From Desulfobaculum bizertense DSM 18034 (GTDB lineage: Bacteria; Desulfobacterota; Desulfovibrionia; Desulfovibrionales; Desulfovibrionaceae): 64,000 nt of DNA. Below the pieces are notes generated by a model. It made no database searches, was not told the origin of the DNA, and saw only the letters and a list, made by a program, of their open reading frames with translations. A program made the translations under genes and the position numbers. This document shows, in pieces, positions 40,504 to 49,335 of the stretch (its first letter is position 1; each line of letters starts with the position of its first letter). The stretch covers positions 124,001 through 188,000 of the forward strand of contig NZ_FUYA01000005.1 in NCBI RefSeq assembly GCF_900167065.1. The letters run 5' to 3'.

Positions 40504-43071
40504 CTAACTCGCCCAGTGAATAAGTCCAAGTGAATGCGGGTCCAGCAAGTTCGGATGCCGTGGCAGGACTCGAACAGTGAAGCCAAAGCGTCCGGGTTTG
40601 CCCGGAGCAAAGGTTCCGCTGTACTTGGCCCAGCCATCTTCCGTGTATTCCGAACACGTCATTTCCACAGCTCCACGCTGCACAAACGACCCTTCCTGAT
40701 CCAAGGCGCCAGAGTAGATTTCCACAATCACATTCTCTGGGGCAATGCTGTTGAGCTGCACCTCAGCACTCACCTGCACCCTTTCATTCACATATAGCTC
40801 GCCGCCATCCTGCGTCTGAATATTTCGCAGCTGCAAGCCGTCCCACTTGGTCATCATATCCATGCGCCAGTGAGCAAGCTCCTGCGCCCGTTGCCCACCG
40901 TCAGCGGTCAACTCAAGGAAATTCTTGTACGCAGGCAGATACGCAACCCGAACATAATCTTCGACCATCCGGTGTGAAGTAAACATGGGACCAAGCTCCA
41001 CAAGAGCCTGTTTCATTTTATGCACCCATGTTCGAGGCAGATTCCCGTGTCCACGATCATAGAATTCAGGAATGATGTCCCGCTCAAGAAGCGTATACAG
41101 AATCTGAGATTCGACATAGTCCTGATGCCGATGGTCGTCATACATCTCACCACGACCAATAGACCAGCCCACACTGTTGTCAGGCTTGTAGGCCTCTGCC
41201 CACCAGCCATCAAGGGTACTCAGGTTCAAAACACCGTTAACCATGGCCTTCATGCCACTGGTTCCGCAGGCTTCCAGCGGAACACGCGGATTATTGAGCC
41301 ACACATCACAGCCATGCAGCATGTGGGCCGCAACTTCCATGTCATAATCCTGCAAGAACACCATGCGGGATCGACAATTGCTTTCCCGGCAGAACTGAAC
41401 AATCTGCTGAATCAGCTTTTTGCCTTCGTTATCCTGCGGGTGAGCCTTGCCTGCAAAAATAAACTGCACAGGCCGTGAAGTATTCTCCAGCATTCGAAGC
41501 AGGCGGTCCTTGTCAGAAAGGATCATATTCGCACGCTTGTACGTCGCAAAACGCCGAGCAAAACCAATGGTCAGAGCCTGAGGGTCAAGCACATCTTCCG
41601 AGGCATCAACTTCACTCTGGCGCGCGCCCTTGAGCAACAGCTCATGACGCAGGCGCTCACGGGCAAAGGAAACAAGACGTTCGCGCAACCGCTCATGCGT
41701 TCGCCACAGCTCACCATCCGGGATGGTCTCAGCATTACGCCACACCTTTTCGCAGTCCGCTTCCTCTCGCCAGTTACTGCCAAGGTAGCGATCAAAAAGG
41801 AACGTCAGTTCATCTGCCACCCACGACGGGTGATGCACGCCGTTCGTGATGGAGCCAATAGGAACATCTTCCGTTGGGAACTGCGGCCAGACTTTTTGCC
41901 ACATATTTCTGGAGACCTGCCCATGCAGACGACTCACACCATTGTTGAACCGAGACAGGCGCAAGGCCAAAACCGTCATGCAGAAAGATTCTGCATCATC
42001 CCGCGGATCTTCACGTCCAAGGGCCAAAAAGACCTTAAAGGCCAACCCCAGCTGCTGCGCATAGCCTTCAAAATAACGGCGCATCAGGTCTGGCGAAAAT
42101 CGATCATTCCCCGCAGGAACGGGCGTATGCGTGGTAAACACACAACTCGAAGCAGCCAGCTCCACAGCGGCCTCATAATTCAGTCCCTGTTCCTGCATGA
42201 ACACACGGATACGCTCAAGCCCAGCAAAGGCAGAGTGCCCTTCGTTCATGTGAATAATTTTTGGCTCAAGCCCAAGGGCCTTGAGTGCTTTCATGCCGCC
42301 GATGCCCAGCAGGACTTCCTGCTGGAGACGCATCTCGACATCGCCTCCATAAAGGCGCGTTGTGAGCTGGCGAAATTCCGTCGGGTTTTCCTGAATGTTT
42401 GTATCCATTAAATACAAATCCACTCGCCCAACCTTGGCCTGCCAGATCTGCACCTCGACCCGCTGCTCTCCAATGTTGACATCAAAGCGGACAGCCTGCC
42501 CCTGCTCATCCTTCACAAGGTTCATCGGCATCTGCTCAAAGTCATACACAGGATAGCGCTCGGTCTGCCAGCCATCAGGAGACAGGGACTGCCGGAAGTA
42601 GCCCTGCTGATAGGCCAGACCAATGCCAATGAGCGGAATATTTAAGTCACTTGCAGACTTGAGGTGATCGCCAGCCAAAATACCGAGACCACCAGAATAG
42701 ATTGGCAGACAAGGGCTGACACCAAACTCAAAGCTGAAATATGCGACAACAGGCTGACTCGAGTCTTGGTTCGCAAAAGAAAAAGCTGAACCGGTTCGAG
42801 AAAGATAACCGTCCAGCTCTTCGAGTGTTTCATCAAGTCGCGACAAAAAGATCTCATCTTGGGAGAGTTCTTCAAGTACGTCCTGAGGCAGACTATTGAT
42901 AAAGGCCACCGGATTATTTTCACTTTCGCGCCACAAACGAGCATCGATGCGGGCAAAAAGATCAACAATATCTCCGTTCCATGAAAACAGCAGATTGTAC
43001 GCAAGCTTCCACAAAGGCTGTAAATTTTCGGGAAGTCTTGGAACAACACTGAAACTGCGTAATGGCTGCAT
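40504..43071 (-). CDS. glgP: Alpha-glucan phosphorylase (GT35)
   Basis: This 855-residue PLP enzyme releases glucose-1-phosphate from glycogen or maltodextrin. An N-terminal DUF3417-type module (LPENLQPLWKLAYNLLFSWN) precedes the catalytic body, placing it in the bacterial and archaeal short-type alpha-glucan phosphorylases. The PLP-binding Lys is in EACGTSGMKAMVNGVLN, and SIGRGEMYDDHRHQD and HPQDNEGKKLI are also conserved. The start is ATG 43071 with GGAGGAA. A longer reading frame to 43122 has no support. It is monocistronic. Confidence 0.94.
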   Translation of the reverse strand: MQPLRSFSVVPRLPENLQPLWKLAYNLLFSWNGDIVDLFARIDARLWRESENNPVAFINSLPQDVLEELSQDEIFLSRLDETLEELDGYLSRTGSAFSFANQDSSQPVVAYFSFEFGVSPCLPIYSGGLGILAGDHLKSASDLNIPLIGIGLAYQQGYFRQSLSPDGWQTERYPVYDFEQMPMNLVKDEQGQAVRFDVNIGEQRVEVQIWQAKVGRVDLYLMDTNIQENPTEFRQLTTRLYGGDVEMRLQQEVLLGIGGMKALKALGLEPKIIHMNEGHSAFAGLERIRVFMQEQGLNYEAAVELAASSCVFTTHTPVPAGNDRFSPDLMRRYFEGYAQQLGLAFKVFLALGREDPRDDAESFCMTVLALRLSRFNNGVSRLHGQVSRNMWQKVWPQFPTEDVPIGSITNGVHHPSWVADELTFLFDRYLGSNWREEADCEKVWRNAETIPDGELWRTHERLRERLVSFARERLRHELLLKGARQSEVDASEDVLDPQALTIGFARRFATYKRANMILSDKDRLLRMLENTSRPVQFIFAGKAHPQDNEGKKLIQQIVQFCRESNCRSRMVFLQDYDMEVAAHMLHGCDVWLNNPRVPLEACGTSGMKAMVNGVLNLSTLDGWWAEAYKPDNSVGWSIGRGEMYDDHRHQDYVESQILYTLLERDIIPEFYDRGHGNLPRTWVHKMKQALVELGPMFTSHRMVEDYVRVAYLPAYKNFLELTADGGQRAQELAHWRMDMMTKWDGLQLRNIQTQDGGELYVNERVQVSAEVQLNSIAPENVIVEIYSGALDQEGSFVQRGAVEMTCSEYTEDGWAKYSGTFAPGKPGRFGFTVRVLPRHPNLLDPHSLGLIHWAS

Positions 43072-43297
43072 GTAATGTTCCTCCAGAAAACTCGTCCTAA
43101 AGTCAGTACAGGATGGCTCCATTTGTTAGAATGCCCATGCAAGGAGAAAATAGCAAGCCTCTCTGCAAAACAGCACAGGGAATTTGCAGAAAAAACATGA
43201 ATGGCTTTGACTTCATCCTCACAGTGGCATAGTTCTTTTTCCCTCAGCCTAGTAGCTGGTATCATTAACTCAGAGGCCCCACACGGAGCATATTGCC

Positions 43298-43783
43298 ATG
43301 CAAAGTACCTGCGACGGTACCTGCGCCGAAAGCATCGACGTCAATTTCAAAATTCTGCGCCCTGTCCTGGAAGACATGCCCCCGGCATACTCCACTTCCG
43401 GCTCTGCTGGTTTTGATCTTCGCGCCTGCTTCGACGAGGAAACCGTTACCATTGCACCGGGCGACCGCCTCGCCATTCCCACTGGTCTTGCAATCGACAT
43501 CACAACACCGTCGGTTGCAGCCTTTGTCTACTCCCGGAGTGGACTGGGCACCAAAGAGGGATTAACCGTCAGTCAGGGAGTAGGCGTTATTGACCCTGAC
43601 TATCGTGGAGAAATCATTGTCTCCCTTCTGAATACATCACGTGAACCCCGTACGCTACGACGATGCCAGCGCATCGCGCAGCTGGTTTTTCAGCCCATTC
43701 GGCAGGCCCGCCTCCGACGAGTTGACGAACTTTCCTCCACAGACCGCGGCGAAGGCGGTTTTGGTCACACGGGTAAAATGTAA
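43298..43783 (+). CDS. dut: Deoxyuridine 5'-triphosphate nucleotidohydrolase
   Basis: This 161-residue trimeric dUTPase removes dUTP and yields dUMP for thymidylate. Five motifs are visible: AGFDLRA, SRSGLGTKEG, GVIDPDYRGEI, RIAQLVFQP and the C-terminal RGEGGFGHTG. The N-terminus (about 15 residues) is Cys-containing and short. It has a CGGAGC ribosome-binding region 10 bases before ATG 43298. argD follows after 29 bases. Confidence 0.95.
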   Translation: MQSTCDGTCAESIDVNFKILRPVLEDMPPAYSTSGSAGFDLRACFDEETVTIAPGDRLAIPTGLAIDITTPSVAAFVYSRSGLGTKEGLTVSQGVGVIDPDYRGEIIVSLLNTSREPRTLRRCQRIAQLVFQPIRQARLRRVDELSSTDRGEGGFGHTGKM

Positions 43784-43812
43784 CTGTATTTTAAAGAACT
43801 GGGAGAATTATC

Positions 43813-45006
43813 ATGTCCGAAGCGTTCAACGCACTGAAAGAAAGAGACCTTCATTCCATCTGCAACACCTACGCCCGCTACCCTCTTGCCATAAGCAAGG
43901 CTCAGGGCGTTCACCTGTATGATTCCGAAGGCAAAGAATACGTCGACCTGCTTGCGGGCATTGCCGTAAGCAACCTCGGCCACGCCAATCAGGAAATTCT
44001 TCAGGCTCTCGTTGAACAGTGGAACACAGTGGACCATGTCAGCAATCTCTTCCATCAGGAATGGCAGATTGAACTCGCAGAACAGCTGCTTGGCACCTGC
44101 GATGCCGACAAGGTTTTCTTCTGCAACTCTGGAGCAGAGGCAAACGAGGCCGCACTCAAGCTGGCCCGGCGCTACATGCATACAGTTGCAGGACGCGACG
44201 CACATGAAATTATCACCCTTGATGGCTCCTTTCATGGCAGAACCCTTGCCACGCTGACCGCAACAGGTCAGGCCAAGGTCAAGGAAGGCTTTGACCCTCT
44301 GCCCGAAGGCTTCAAGACTGTTCCTTTCATGGATATGGACGCCCTTCGGGACGCTATTTCCGACAAAACAGCCGCCATCATGGTTGAACTTATTCAGGGA
44401 GAACGCGGCGTGCGCCCACTGAGCCAAGGCTACGTGGACGAGCTTGTTGCCCTGTGTAAAGAAAAACAGATTTTGCTGATTGTGGACGAAGTCCAGACCG
44501 GACTTGGCCGAACAGGCAAGTACTGGGCGCATCAGCATTATGGCATTACGCCAGACATCTTCACGACGGCAAAACCTCTCGCCAATGGGCTTCCCATGGG
44601 CGCGATGTTCGCCCGTGAAGACATCGCAAAGGCGTTCAGCTTTGGTTCTCATGGCACAACTTTTGGCGGAGGCCCCATTGTGTGCGCCGTCGCCAAAAAG
44701 GTGCTGGAGATCATGGAGCGGGACCAGATTTGCGAACATGCTGCAAAAACAGGCGAATATGCCCTGTCACTTTTTGCAGACATTCAGAAACGCCACCCCG
44801 AAAAAGTGGCAGAGGTTCGCGGCCTTGGGCTGATTATGGCTGTCGAGCTGAGTTTCCCCGGACAGGAAATCTGGGAAAAACTTCTGGAAGCAGGGTTTAT
44901 CTGCAACCTGACCCAGGGAAACATTTTGCGTTTGCTCCCGCCTCTCATCATTGATAAGACAGAGCTGGAGCGCTTTGCCAAAGAGCTTGAAGCCCTGCTT
45001 GCATAG
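43813..45006 (+). CDS. argD: Acetylornithine aminotransferase
   Basis: This 397-residue class III aminotransferase serves arginine synthesis and possibly succinyl-diaminopimelate amination. The GIAVSNLGHANQEILQALVE start, NSGAEANEAALKLARRY and the PLP Lys in IFTTAKPLANGLPMGAM are clear. GLGLIMAVEL near the end is typical of the ArgD/AstC group. It has a GGGAGAATTATC ribosome-binding site. A hairpin then separates it from prmA. Confidence 0.93.
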   Translation: MSEAFNALKERDLHSICNTYARYPLAISKAQGVHLYDSEGKEYVDLLAGIAVSNLGHANQEILQALVEQWNTVDHVSNLFHQEWQIELAEQLLGTCDADKVFFCNSGAEANEAALKLARRYMHTVAGRDAHEIITLDGSFHGRTLATLTATGQAKVKEGFDPLPEGFKTVPFMDMDALRDAISDKTAAIMVELIQGERGVRPLSQGYVDELVALCKEKQILLIVDEVQTGLGRTGKYWAHQHYGITPDIFTTAKPLANGLPMGAMFAREDIAKAFSFGSHGTTFGGGPIVCAVAKKVLEIMERDQICEHAAKTGEYALSLFADIQKRHPEKVAEVRGLGLIMAVELSFPGQEIWEKLLEAGFICNLTQGNILRLLPPLIIDKTELERFAKELEALLA

Positions 45007-45040
45007 CTCCGAAACACAGCGCAGCATATACGCCATTGAC

Positions 45041-45086
45041 GCGCCCGGGTTTTTCGTCTGTTTTGGACGGTTGCCCGGGCGCTTTG
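45041..45086 (+). terminator. Weak hairpin between argD and prmA
   Basis: GCGCCCGGG (45041-45049) pairs with CCCGGGCGC (45074-45082). A smaller CGTC/GACG hairpin is nested in the loop. Only three T follow, so termination is partial at best. Confidence 0.5.
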
Positions 45087-45111
45087 CACAGAAAAACGAG
45101 ATACACATATC

Positions 45112-45972
45112 ATGAGCACGCTTCTACAGATCGAATGTATTGTCCCTGACGGGCTGGTTAATGACGTCAATTTCTACCTGACCATTCGTGCACCACAGGG
45201 CTGGCAGGAAAAGCTCCTGCATGATGAAGAAGCAGTCCTTTTCACCATCTACTTTGAAGACGCCGACATGGCCCTGACCTGTCTCAAGGGGCTTTCCGAG
45301 CGCTGGTCTGAACTGCGCATCAAGCGGGAAAGCATTGAGGCACAGGACTGGGGCGCTGCATGGCGCGAATTTTTCACTCCGGTCGAAGCCGCGGACTTTG
45401 TTGTACTCCCTCCGTGGCGCAGGCAGGAGGCTTCTGACAAGCATATCCCCATCGTAATCGAACCCAAGACTGCTTTTGGAACAGGTCATCACAGCACGAC
45501 CGCCCTGTGCCTTGAGGCCATTTCTGACCTCGTTGAAGAAGGCACCATTGCCCGCGATGCCCGCTTCTTTGACCTTGGCACCGGCTCTGGCGTGCTGGGT
45601 ATTGGAGCCTGCAAGCTGGGACTGACTGGCCTTGGTTCGGACATTGATCCCGTGGCCATTGAAAATGCCATCGAAAATGCCGAGCACAACAACGTGGCAG
45701 AAGCTTTCACCCTCAAGACTGGCTCTGTCGAAGCGGCTGACGGTGCGGCCTTTGATCTCGTTATTGCCAACATTCTGGCGAACCCGCTCAAAGAGCTGTC
45801 CGAGCACATCGTCAACAGCGTCAAAACAGGTGGAAGCCTGATTCTGTCTGGCCTGCTCAAGGAGCAGCTGGACGGCGTTGCCTCTGTGTACGTCAACCTT
45901 GGGCTTGCTGAGCCTGAAAGACGGACCCAAAATGAATGGGGCGCGCTGGTCTGGAGAAAAATCGCCCGCTAA
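45112..45972 (+). CDS. prmA: Ribosomal protein L11 methyltransferase
   Basis: This 286-residue SAM-dependent enzyme trimethylates ribosomal protein L11. A 100-residue substrate-binding N-terminal domain precedes the methyltransferase fold. The motifs are KTAFGTGHHSTTALCL, FFDLGTGSGVLGIGA and the NxxxxPL motif in VIANILANPLKEL. Length fits the family. A strong terminator follows 10 bases on. Confidence 0.93.
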   Translation: MSTLLQIECIVPDGLVNDVNFYLTIRAPQGWQEKLLHDEEAVLFTIYFEDADMALTCLKGLSERWSELRIKRESIEAQDWGAAWREFFTPVEAADFVVLPPWRRQEASDKHIPIVIEPKTAFGTGHHSTTALCLEAISDLVEEGTIARDARFFDLGTGSGVLGIGACKLGLTGLGSDIDPVAIENAIENAEHNNVAEAFTLKTGSVEAADGAAFDLVIANILANPLKELSEHIVNSVKTGGSLILSGLLKEQLDGVASVYVNLGLAEPERRTQNEWGALVWRKIAR

Positions 45973-45982
45973 AGCGCACAAG

Positions 45983-46009
45983 GCGGCCTCTTTGGGGGCC
46001 GCTTTTTTC
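45983..46009 (+). terminator. Terminator after prmA
   Basis: GCGGCC (45983-45988) pairs with GGCCGC (45997-46002) and is followed by six T. It lies ten bases after the prmA stop. Confidence 0.88.
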
Positions 46010-46119
46010 TTTGATGCATCCCGGTGAAGACAAGAACCCGGCTTCGTCCCTTGCATAATAGCGCCTCAAAACGTAGGCTTATGCTGTCCCTTTAATGCGC
46101 ATAGAATTCAGGACATCCA

Positions 46120-46770
46120 ATGGACCGCACCTCACTTTTAGAGTCGTATTACTCCAGCATGCTTTCCGAGCTTGGCCCCAGCCAGTGGTGGCCCGGAGAA
46201 ACGCCTTTCGAAATTGCCGTTGGCGCAATTTTGACCCAAAACACCAACTGGAAAAACGTGGCCAAAGCCATCGACCAGCTCAAGGCTGCAAATGCCCTGA
46301 GCGTTGACGCCATGTCTGCCCTCTCCGCAGAGCGCCTTGCTGAACTCATTCAGCCGTCAGGCTTCTTTCGGCTTAAGGCAAAACGCCTGCGTGCCTTTCT
46401 GGCTCTGCTCAACGACGAGTATGATGGACAGCTTGAGGCGCTGGCGCAGGAAGACTGTGCCACTGCCCGCGAGAAACTCCTCGCCGTCAACGGCATTGGT
46501 CCCGAAACGGCAGACAGCATTCTGCTCTACGCCCTTGGGCAACCGTCCTTTGTTGTGGATGCCTACACCCGCCGCATTCTGAGCCGCCACGGTCTTCTTC
46601 CAGAAGATGTCCCTTATGATGAGCTTCGCGACTTTTTCATGGACGTCCTGCCCGAAGATGCCTCACTATTTAATGAGTTTCATGCCCTGATTGTCAGGGT
46701 TGGCAAACAGTGGTGCCGCAAATCCAAGCCACTGTGTGACGAATGCCCTCTCGCAACTTTTTTGCCGTGA
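46120..46770 (+). CDS. HhH-GPD DNA glycosylase, MagIII-like, incomplete Fe-S motif
   Basis: This 216-residue protein belongs to the endonuclease III superfamily. It has the HhH motif (VNGIGPETADSILLYALG) and the catalytic Asp in SFVVDAYTRRIL. The Lys of bifunctional endonuclease III (GVGRKTAN) is replaced by Glu (GIGPETAD), which suggests a monofunctional glycosylase. The start WWPGETPFEIAVGAILTQNT strongly resembles Helicobacter MagIII, a 3-methyladenine glycosylase. At the C-terminus a C-x6-C-x2-C pattern is present (CRKSKPLCDECPL), but the fourth Cys of the usual iron-sulfur loop is missing. The gene is followed directly by an envC-like gene. Confidence 0.8.
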   Translation: MDRTSLLESYYSSMLSELGPSQWWPGETPFEIAVGAILTQNTNWKNVAKAIDQLKAANALSVDAMSALSAERLAELIQPSGFFRLKAKRLRAFLALLNDEYDGQLEALAQEDCATAREKLLAVNGIGPETADSILLYALGQPSFVVDAYTRRILSRHGLLPEDVPYDELRDFFMDVLPEDASLFNEFHALIVRVGKQWCRKSKPLCDECPLATFLP

Positions 46771-46775
46771 CCGCC

Positions 46776-47924
46776 ATGATACACACTGCACTGCGTGCCA
46801 TCGTTCTTTGCCTTGTGAGCCTTGCCCTTGGAGTCGGGAGCCTTGCCCCCAGCCTTGCACAGGCAAAATCCAATGAGCTTTCCACGCTCAAAAAAAACGT
46901 CAGCTCACAAAAAAAGCAGGCGAACAAACTTCGCTCGCAGGCTCAAAAACTCAGCCAGCAGGAAAAACGTCTGCACAAAGACCTCGCCAAGCTGGAACAC
47001 TCACTCAAGTCCCTGCGCAATTCTGTTGCCGCAAAAGAAAAAGATCTCGACACAACCGAGTCACAGCTTGCCCGTACACAGATGCAGCGCGAAAAAACAG
47101 AACAGAGCATTGCCGAAGCGGAAAAAGCCCTCGGCAAACTTGTACAGGCCATGTGGCCGCTCAAGCTGGACGCCCTCAAAGGCAAAAAACGCTCGGAAAC
47201 ATGGGCTGAATCTGACCGGCATTTTGTCTGGAGTTCTTCGGTATATGCCGAAACGCGACGGGTTCTCGAAAAGCTGGACTCACAGCACAAGGCCCTTGCG
47301 GAGCTGGAAGAAACCCACACAGTCCTGCTCAAAAATGCCCAAAAACAGCTCGACAGCATCAACGCAACCAAAGACGGACTGCTGCAAAAACGACTTCAGT
47401 TTGCACAAAATCTTCGAAAAGTTCGTGCAGAAAGGCTGAGCCATGAAGAAGAGCTTTCTTCTGTTATTTCAGCCATTAGCACTATGAACTACCGCATCAA
47501 GGCGCTCACTGGCGGGAACATCAAGGCACAAAAAGGCTTGCTTCCCAGCCCAGTATCGGGAAAACGGCTCTCGTCACGCCAGCTTTCCCATGATAGACTT
47601 GAGGCCGCACCCGGACGACATGGCCTAAGTTTCCGCACCGTTGACGGTGCACCAGTAAACGCTATATTTGCCGGGCGCGTTGTTCATAACAATATCTTAC
47701 GAGGCTATGGCCGGGTCGTTATTCTTTCGCATGGCGACCAGTATTATTCCCTTTACGCCTTTCTGTCTGAAAGCAATGTCTCTGTTGGACAAAATCTCCA
47801 GCAGGGGCAGACACTTGGATGGACCGGAACCTACCCCGCTGTGGATGGTCCGGGACTCTATTTTGAATTGCGTTTTGGGCAAAAAGCAATTAATCCTGAC
47901 AAGTGGCTTACTCTACGTCGATAA
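46776..47924 (+). CDS. EnvC-like murein hydrolase activator (degenerate LytM)
   Basis: This 382-residue exported protein has a signal peptide (about residues 1-30), a long coiled coil (about 35-235) and a C-terminal LytM/M23 domain. The peptidase active-site residues are lost: the usual second His motifs read YSLYAFLS and LYFELRFG instead of HLS and H.E.R. This is the EnvC state, where the domain activates amidases instead of cutting itself. The start ATG 46776 gives a good signal peptide. A longer frame from 46743 overlaps the glycosylase. It is followed by ctpA and a deacetylase, the usual order. Confidence 0.87.
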   Translation: MIHTALRAIVLCLVSLALGVGSLAPSLAQAKSNELSTLKKNVSSQKKQANKLRSQAQKLSQQEKRLHKDLAKLEHSLKSLRNSVAAKEKDLDTTESQLARTQMQREKTEQSIAEAEKALGKLVQAMWPLKLDALKGKKRSETWAESDRHFVWSSSVYAETRRVLEKLDSQHKALAELEETHTVLLKNAQKQLDSINATKDGLLQKRLQFAQNLRKVRAERLSHEEELSSVISAISTMNYRIKALTGGNIKAQKGLLPSPVSGKRLSSRQLSHDRLEAAPGRHGLSFRTVDGAPVNAIFAGRVVHNNILRGYGRVVILSHGDQYYSLYAFLSESNVSVGQNLQQGQTLGWTGTYPAVDGPGLYFELRFGQKAINPDKWLTLRR

Positions 47925-48004
47925 AAACTCAGGTTTCGACAACTCTCATACGTGCCAGACACGGCTTGTCAGGGCCGTTTTACTTCACTTAGCCGGAGGC
48001 TTAC

Positions 48005-49282
48005 ATGCGTTTTACCGTCTGGATTTTCACTTCCATCCTGCTGTTCGTGATGTCCATTTCTACCGGGACACCACAAGCTCTGGGCGAAGACCTCTATGGC
48101 CCGCTCAAACGCTTTAGTCAGGCTATGGATATGATTGAACGCCAGTATGTCCGGGATGTTACCCGTGACGAACTCATAAACGGAGCCATCAAGGGCATGC
48201 TCCAGCAGCTTGACCCGCACTCTGCGTTTATGAACCCCGAAGAATTCAAAGAGATGCGCATTGGCACCTCTGGAGAATTCAGTGGAATCGGTATTGAAAT
48301 TTCTCTCAAAAACGGCTGGCTGACCGTTATCTCTCCCATTGAGGACACCCCGGCATACAAGGCTGGCCTCAAGGCTGGAGACACCATTCTTGAAATTAAT
48401 GGTGAAAGCACACAGGACATGTCGCTTATTGAAGCCGTCAAGCGCATTCGTGGCCCCAAAGGCTCCGACATTACGCTTTCTGTCCTGCACAAAGGCAGCA
48501 GCACTCCAGAAAAAATCACGCTCAAGCGTGACACCATTCCGGTCCTTGGCGCAAAGGGCACCATGCTTGAAGACGGGTACCTGTACCTCCGGCTGACCCG
48601 CTTCCATGAGCACACCACCAAGGAAATGCGTGCGCTGATTAACAAGTACAGCAAAGACAAGCCGCTCAAAGGCATCGTCCTTGACCTGCGTAACAACCCC
48701 GGCGGACTGCTGGATCAGGCTGTTTCTGTTGCCGACACCTTCCTGTCTGATGGAAACATCGTGTACATTCAGGGTCGCGACAAGCGGAGCCGCAAGGACT
48801 TCAACGCGCACAGCTCTTCCCGTGACGTGAAGGTTCCCATGGTCCTCCTGGTCAACGCAGGTTCTGCCTCTGCATCCGAAATCGTTGCAGGCGCCCTGCA
48901 GGATCACCACCGTGCCCTGCTGATTGGCGAACGCTCCTTTGGCAAGGGCACCGTTCAGAGCGTTATCCCGCTTTCTGACGGTTCCGGCATCAAGATGACC
49001 ACAGCGCTCTACTACACGCCAAGCGGCCGTTCCATTCAGGCCGAAGGCATTGAGCCTGATCTTGTCTATCCTTTTGAAGTTCCGGTTGAGAAAAAAGACC
49101 CGGTCCTGCACATCATGCGGGAACGCGATCTTGAAGGTCACATCAAGAACTCCAAGGATAAAATGGGTGACAAAGCCAAGGCGTCCAACGTCGAAGCTTC
49201 CGAAATGCTGGAACGTGACAACCAGCTCAGACTTGCCCTGCAAATGGTCAAGAGCCTGCCCAAGTTAAAGAACATCAAATAG
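48005..49282 (+). CDS. ctpA: C-terminal processing protease CtpA (S41 family)
   Basis: This 425-residue periplasmic serine protease cuts proteins from their C-terminus. A signal peptide at the start is followed by a PDZ domain (about residues 85-165) and the protease core, which has the Ser in GSASASEIVAGALQDH and the Lys in SFGKGTVQSV. The start, ATG 48005, is preceded by GGAGG. The typical envC-ctpA-deacetylase neighbourhood suggests a role in envelope or division-protein processing. A terminator follows. Confidence 0.95.
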   Translation: MRFTVWIFTSILLFVMSISTGTPQALGEDLYGPLKRFSQAMDMIERQYVRDVTRDELINGAIKGMLQQLDPHSAFMNPEEFKEMRIGTSGEFSGIGIEISLKNGWLTVISPIEDTPAYKAGLKAGDTILEINGESTQDMSLIEAVKRIRGPKGSDITLSVLHKGSSTPEKITLKRDTIPVLGAKGTMLEDGYLYLRLTRFHEHTTKEMRALINKYSKDKPLKGIVLDLRNNPGGLLDQAVSVADTFLSDGNIVYIQGRDKRSRKDFNAHSSSRDVKVPMVLLVNAGSASASEIVAGALQDHHRALLIGERSFGKGTVQSVIPLSDGSGIKMTTALYYTPSGRSIQAEGIEPDLVYPFEVPVEKKDPVLHIMRERDLEGHIKNSKDKMGDKAKASNVEASEMLERDNQLRLALQMVKSLPKLKNIK

Positions 49283-49293
49283 CACATAACATC

Positions 49294-49331
49294 GAGCGCC
49301 GGGCTACCTTATGGTCCGGCGCTCTTTTTTT
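49294..49331 (+). terminator. Terminator 4 bases before the next start codon
   Basis: GAGCGCCGG (49294-49302) pairs with CCGGCGCTC (49316-49324), followed by seven T. The deacetylase ATG is at 49336, so most of its leader would be the U-tract. Confidence 0.9.
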
Positions 49332-49335
49332 AGGT

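Noticed and set aside
47969-49243. A long minus-strand open frame opposite ctpA
   Set aside because: It is a shadow of a well-supported S41 protease gene.
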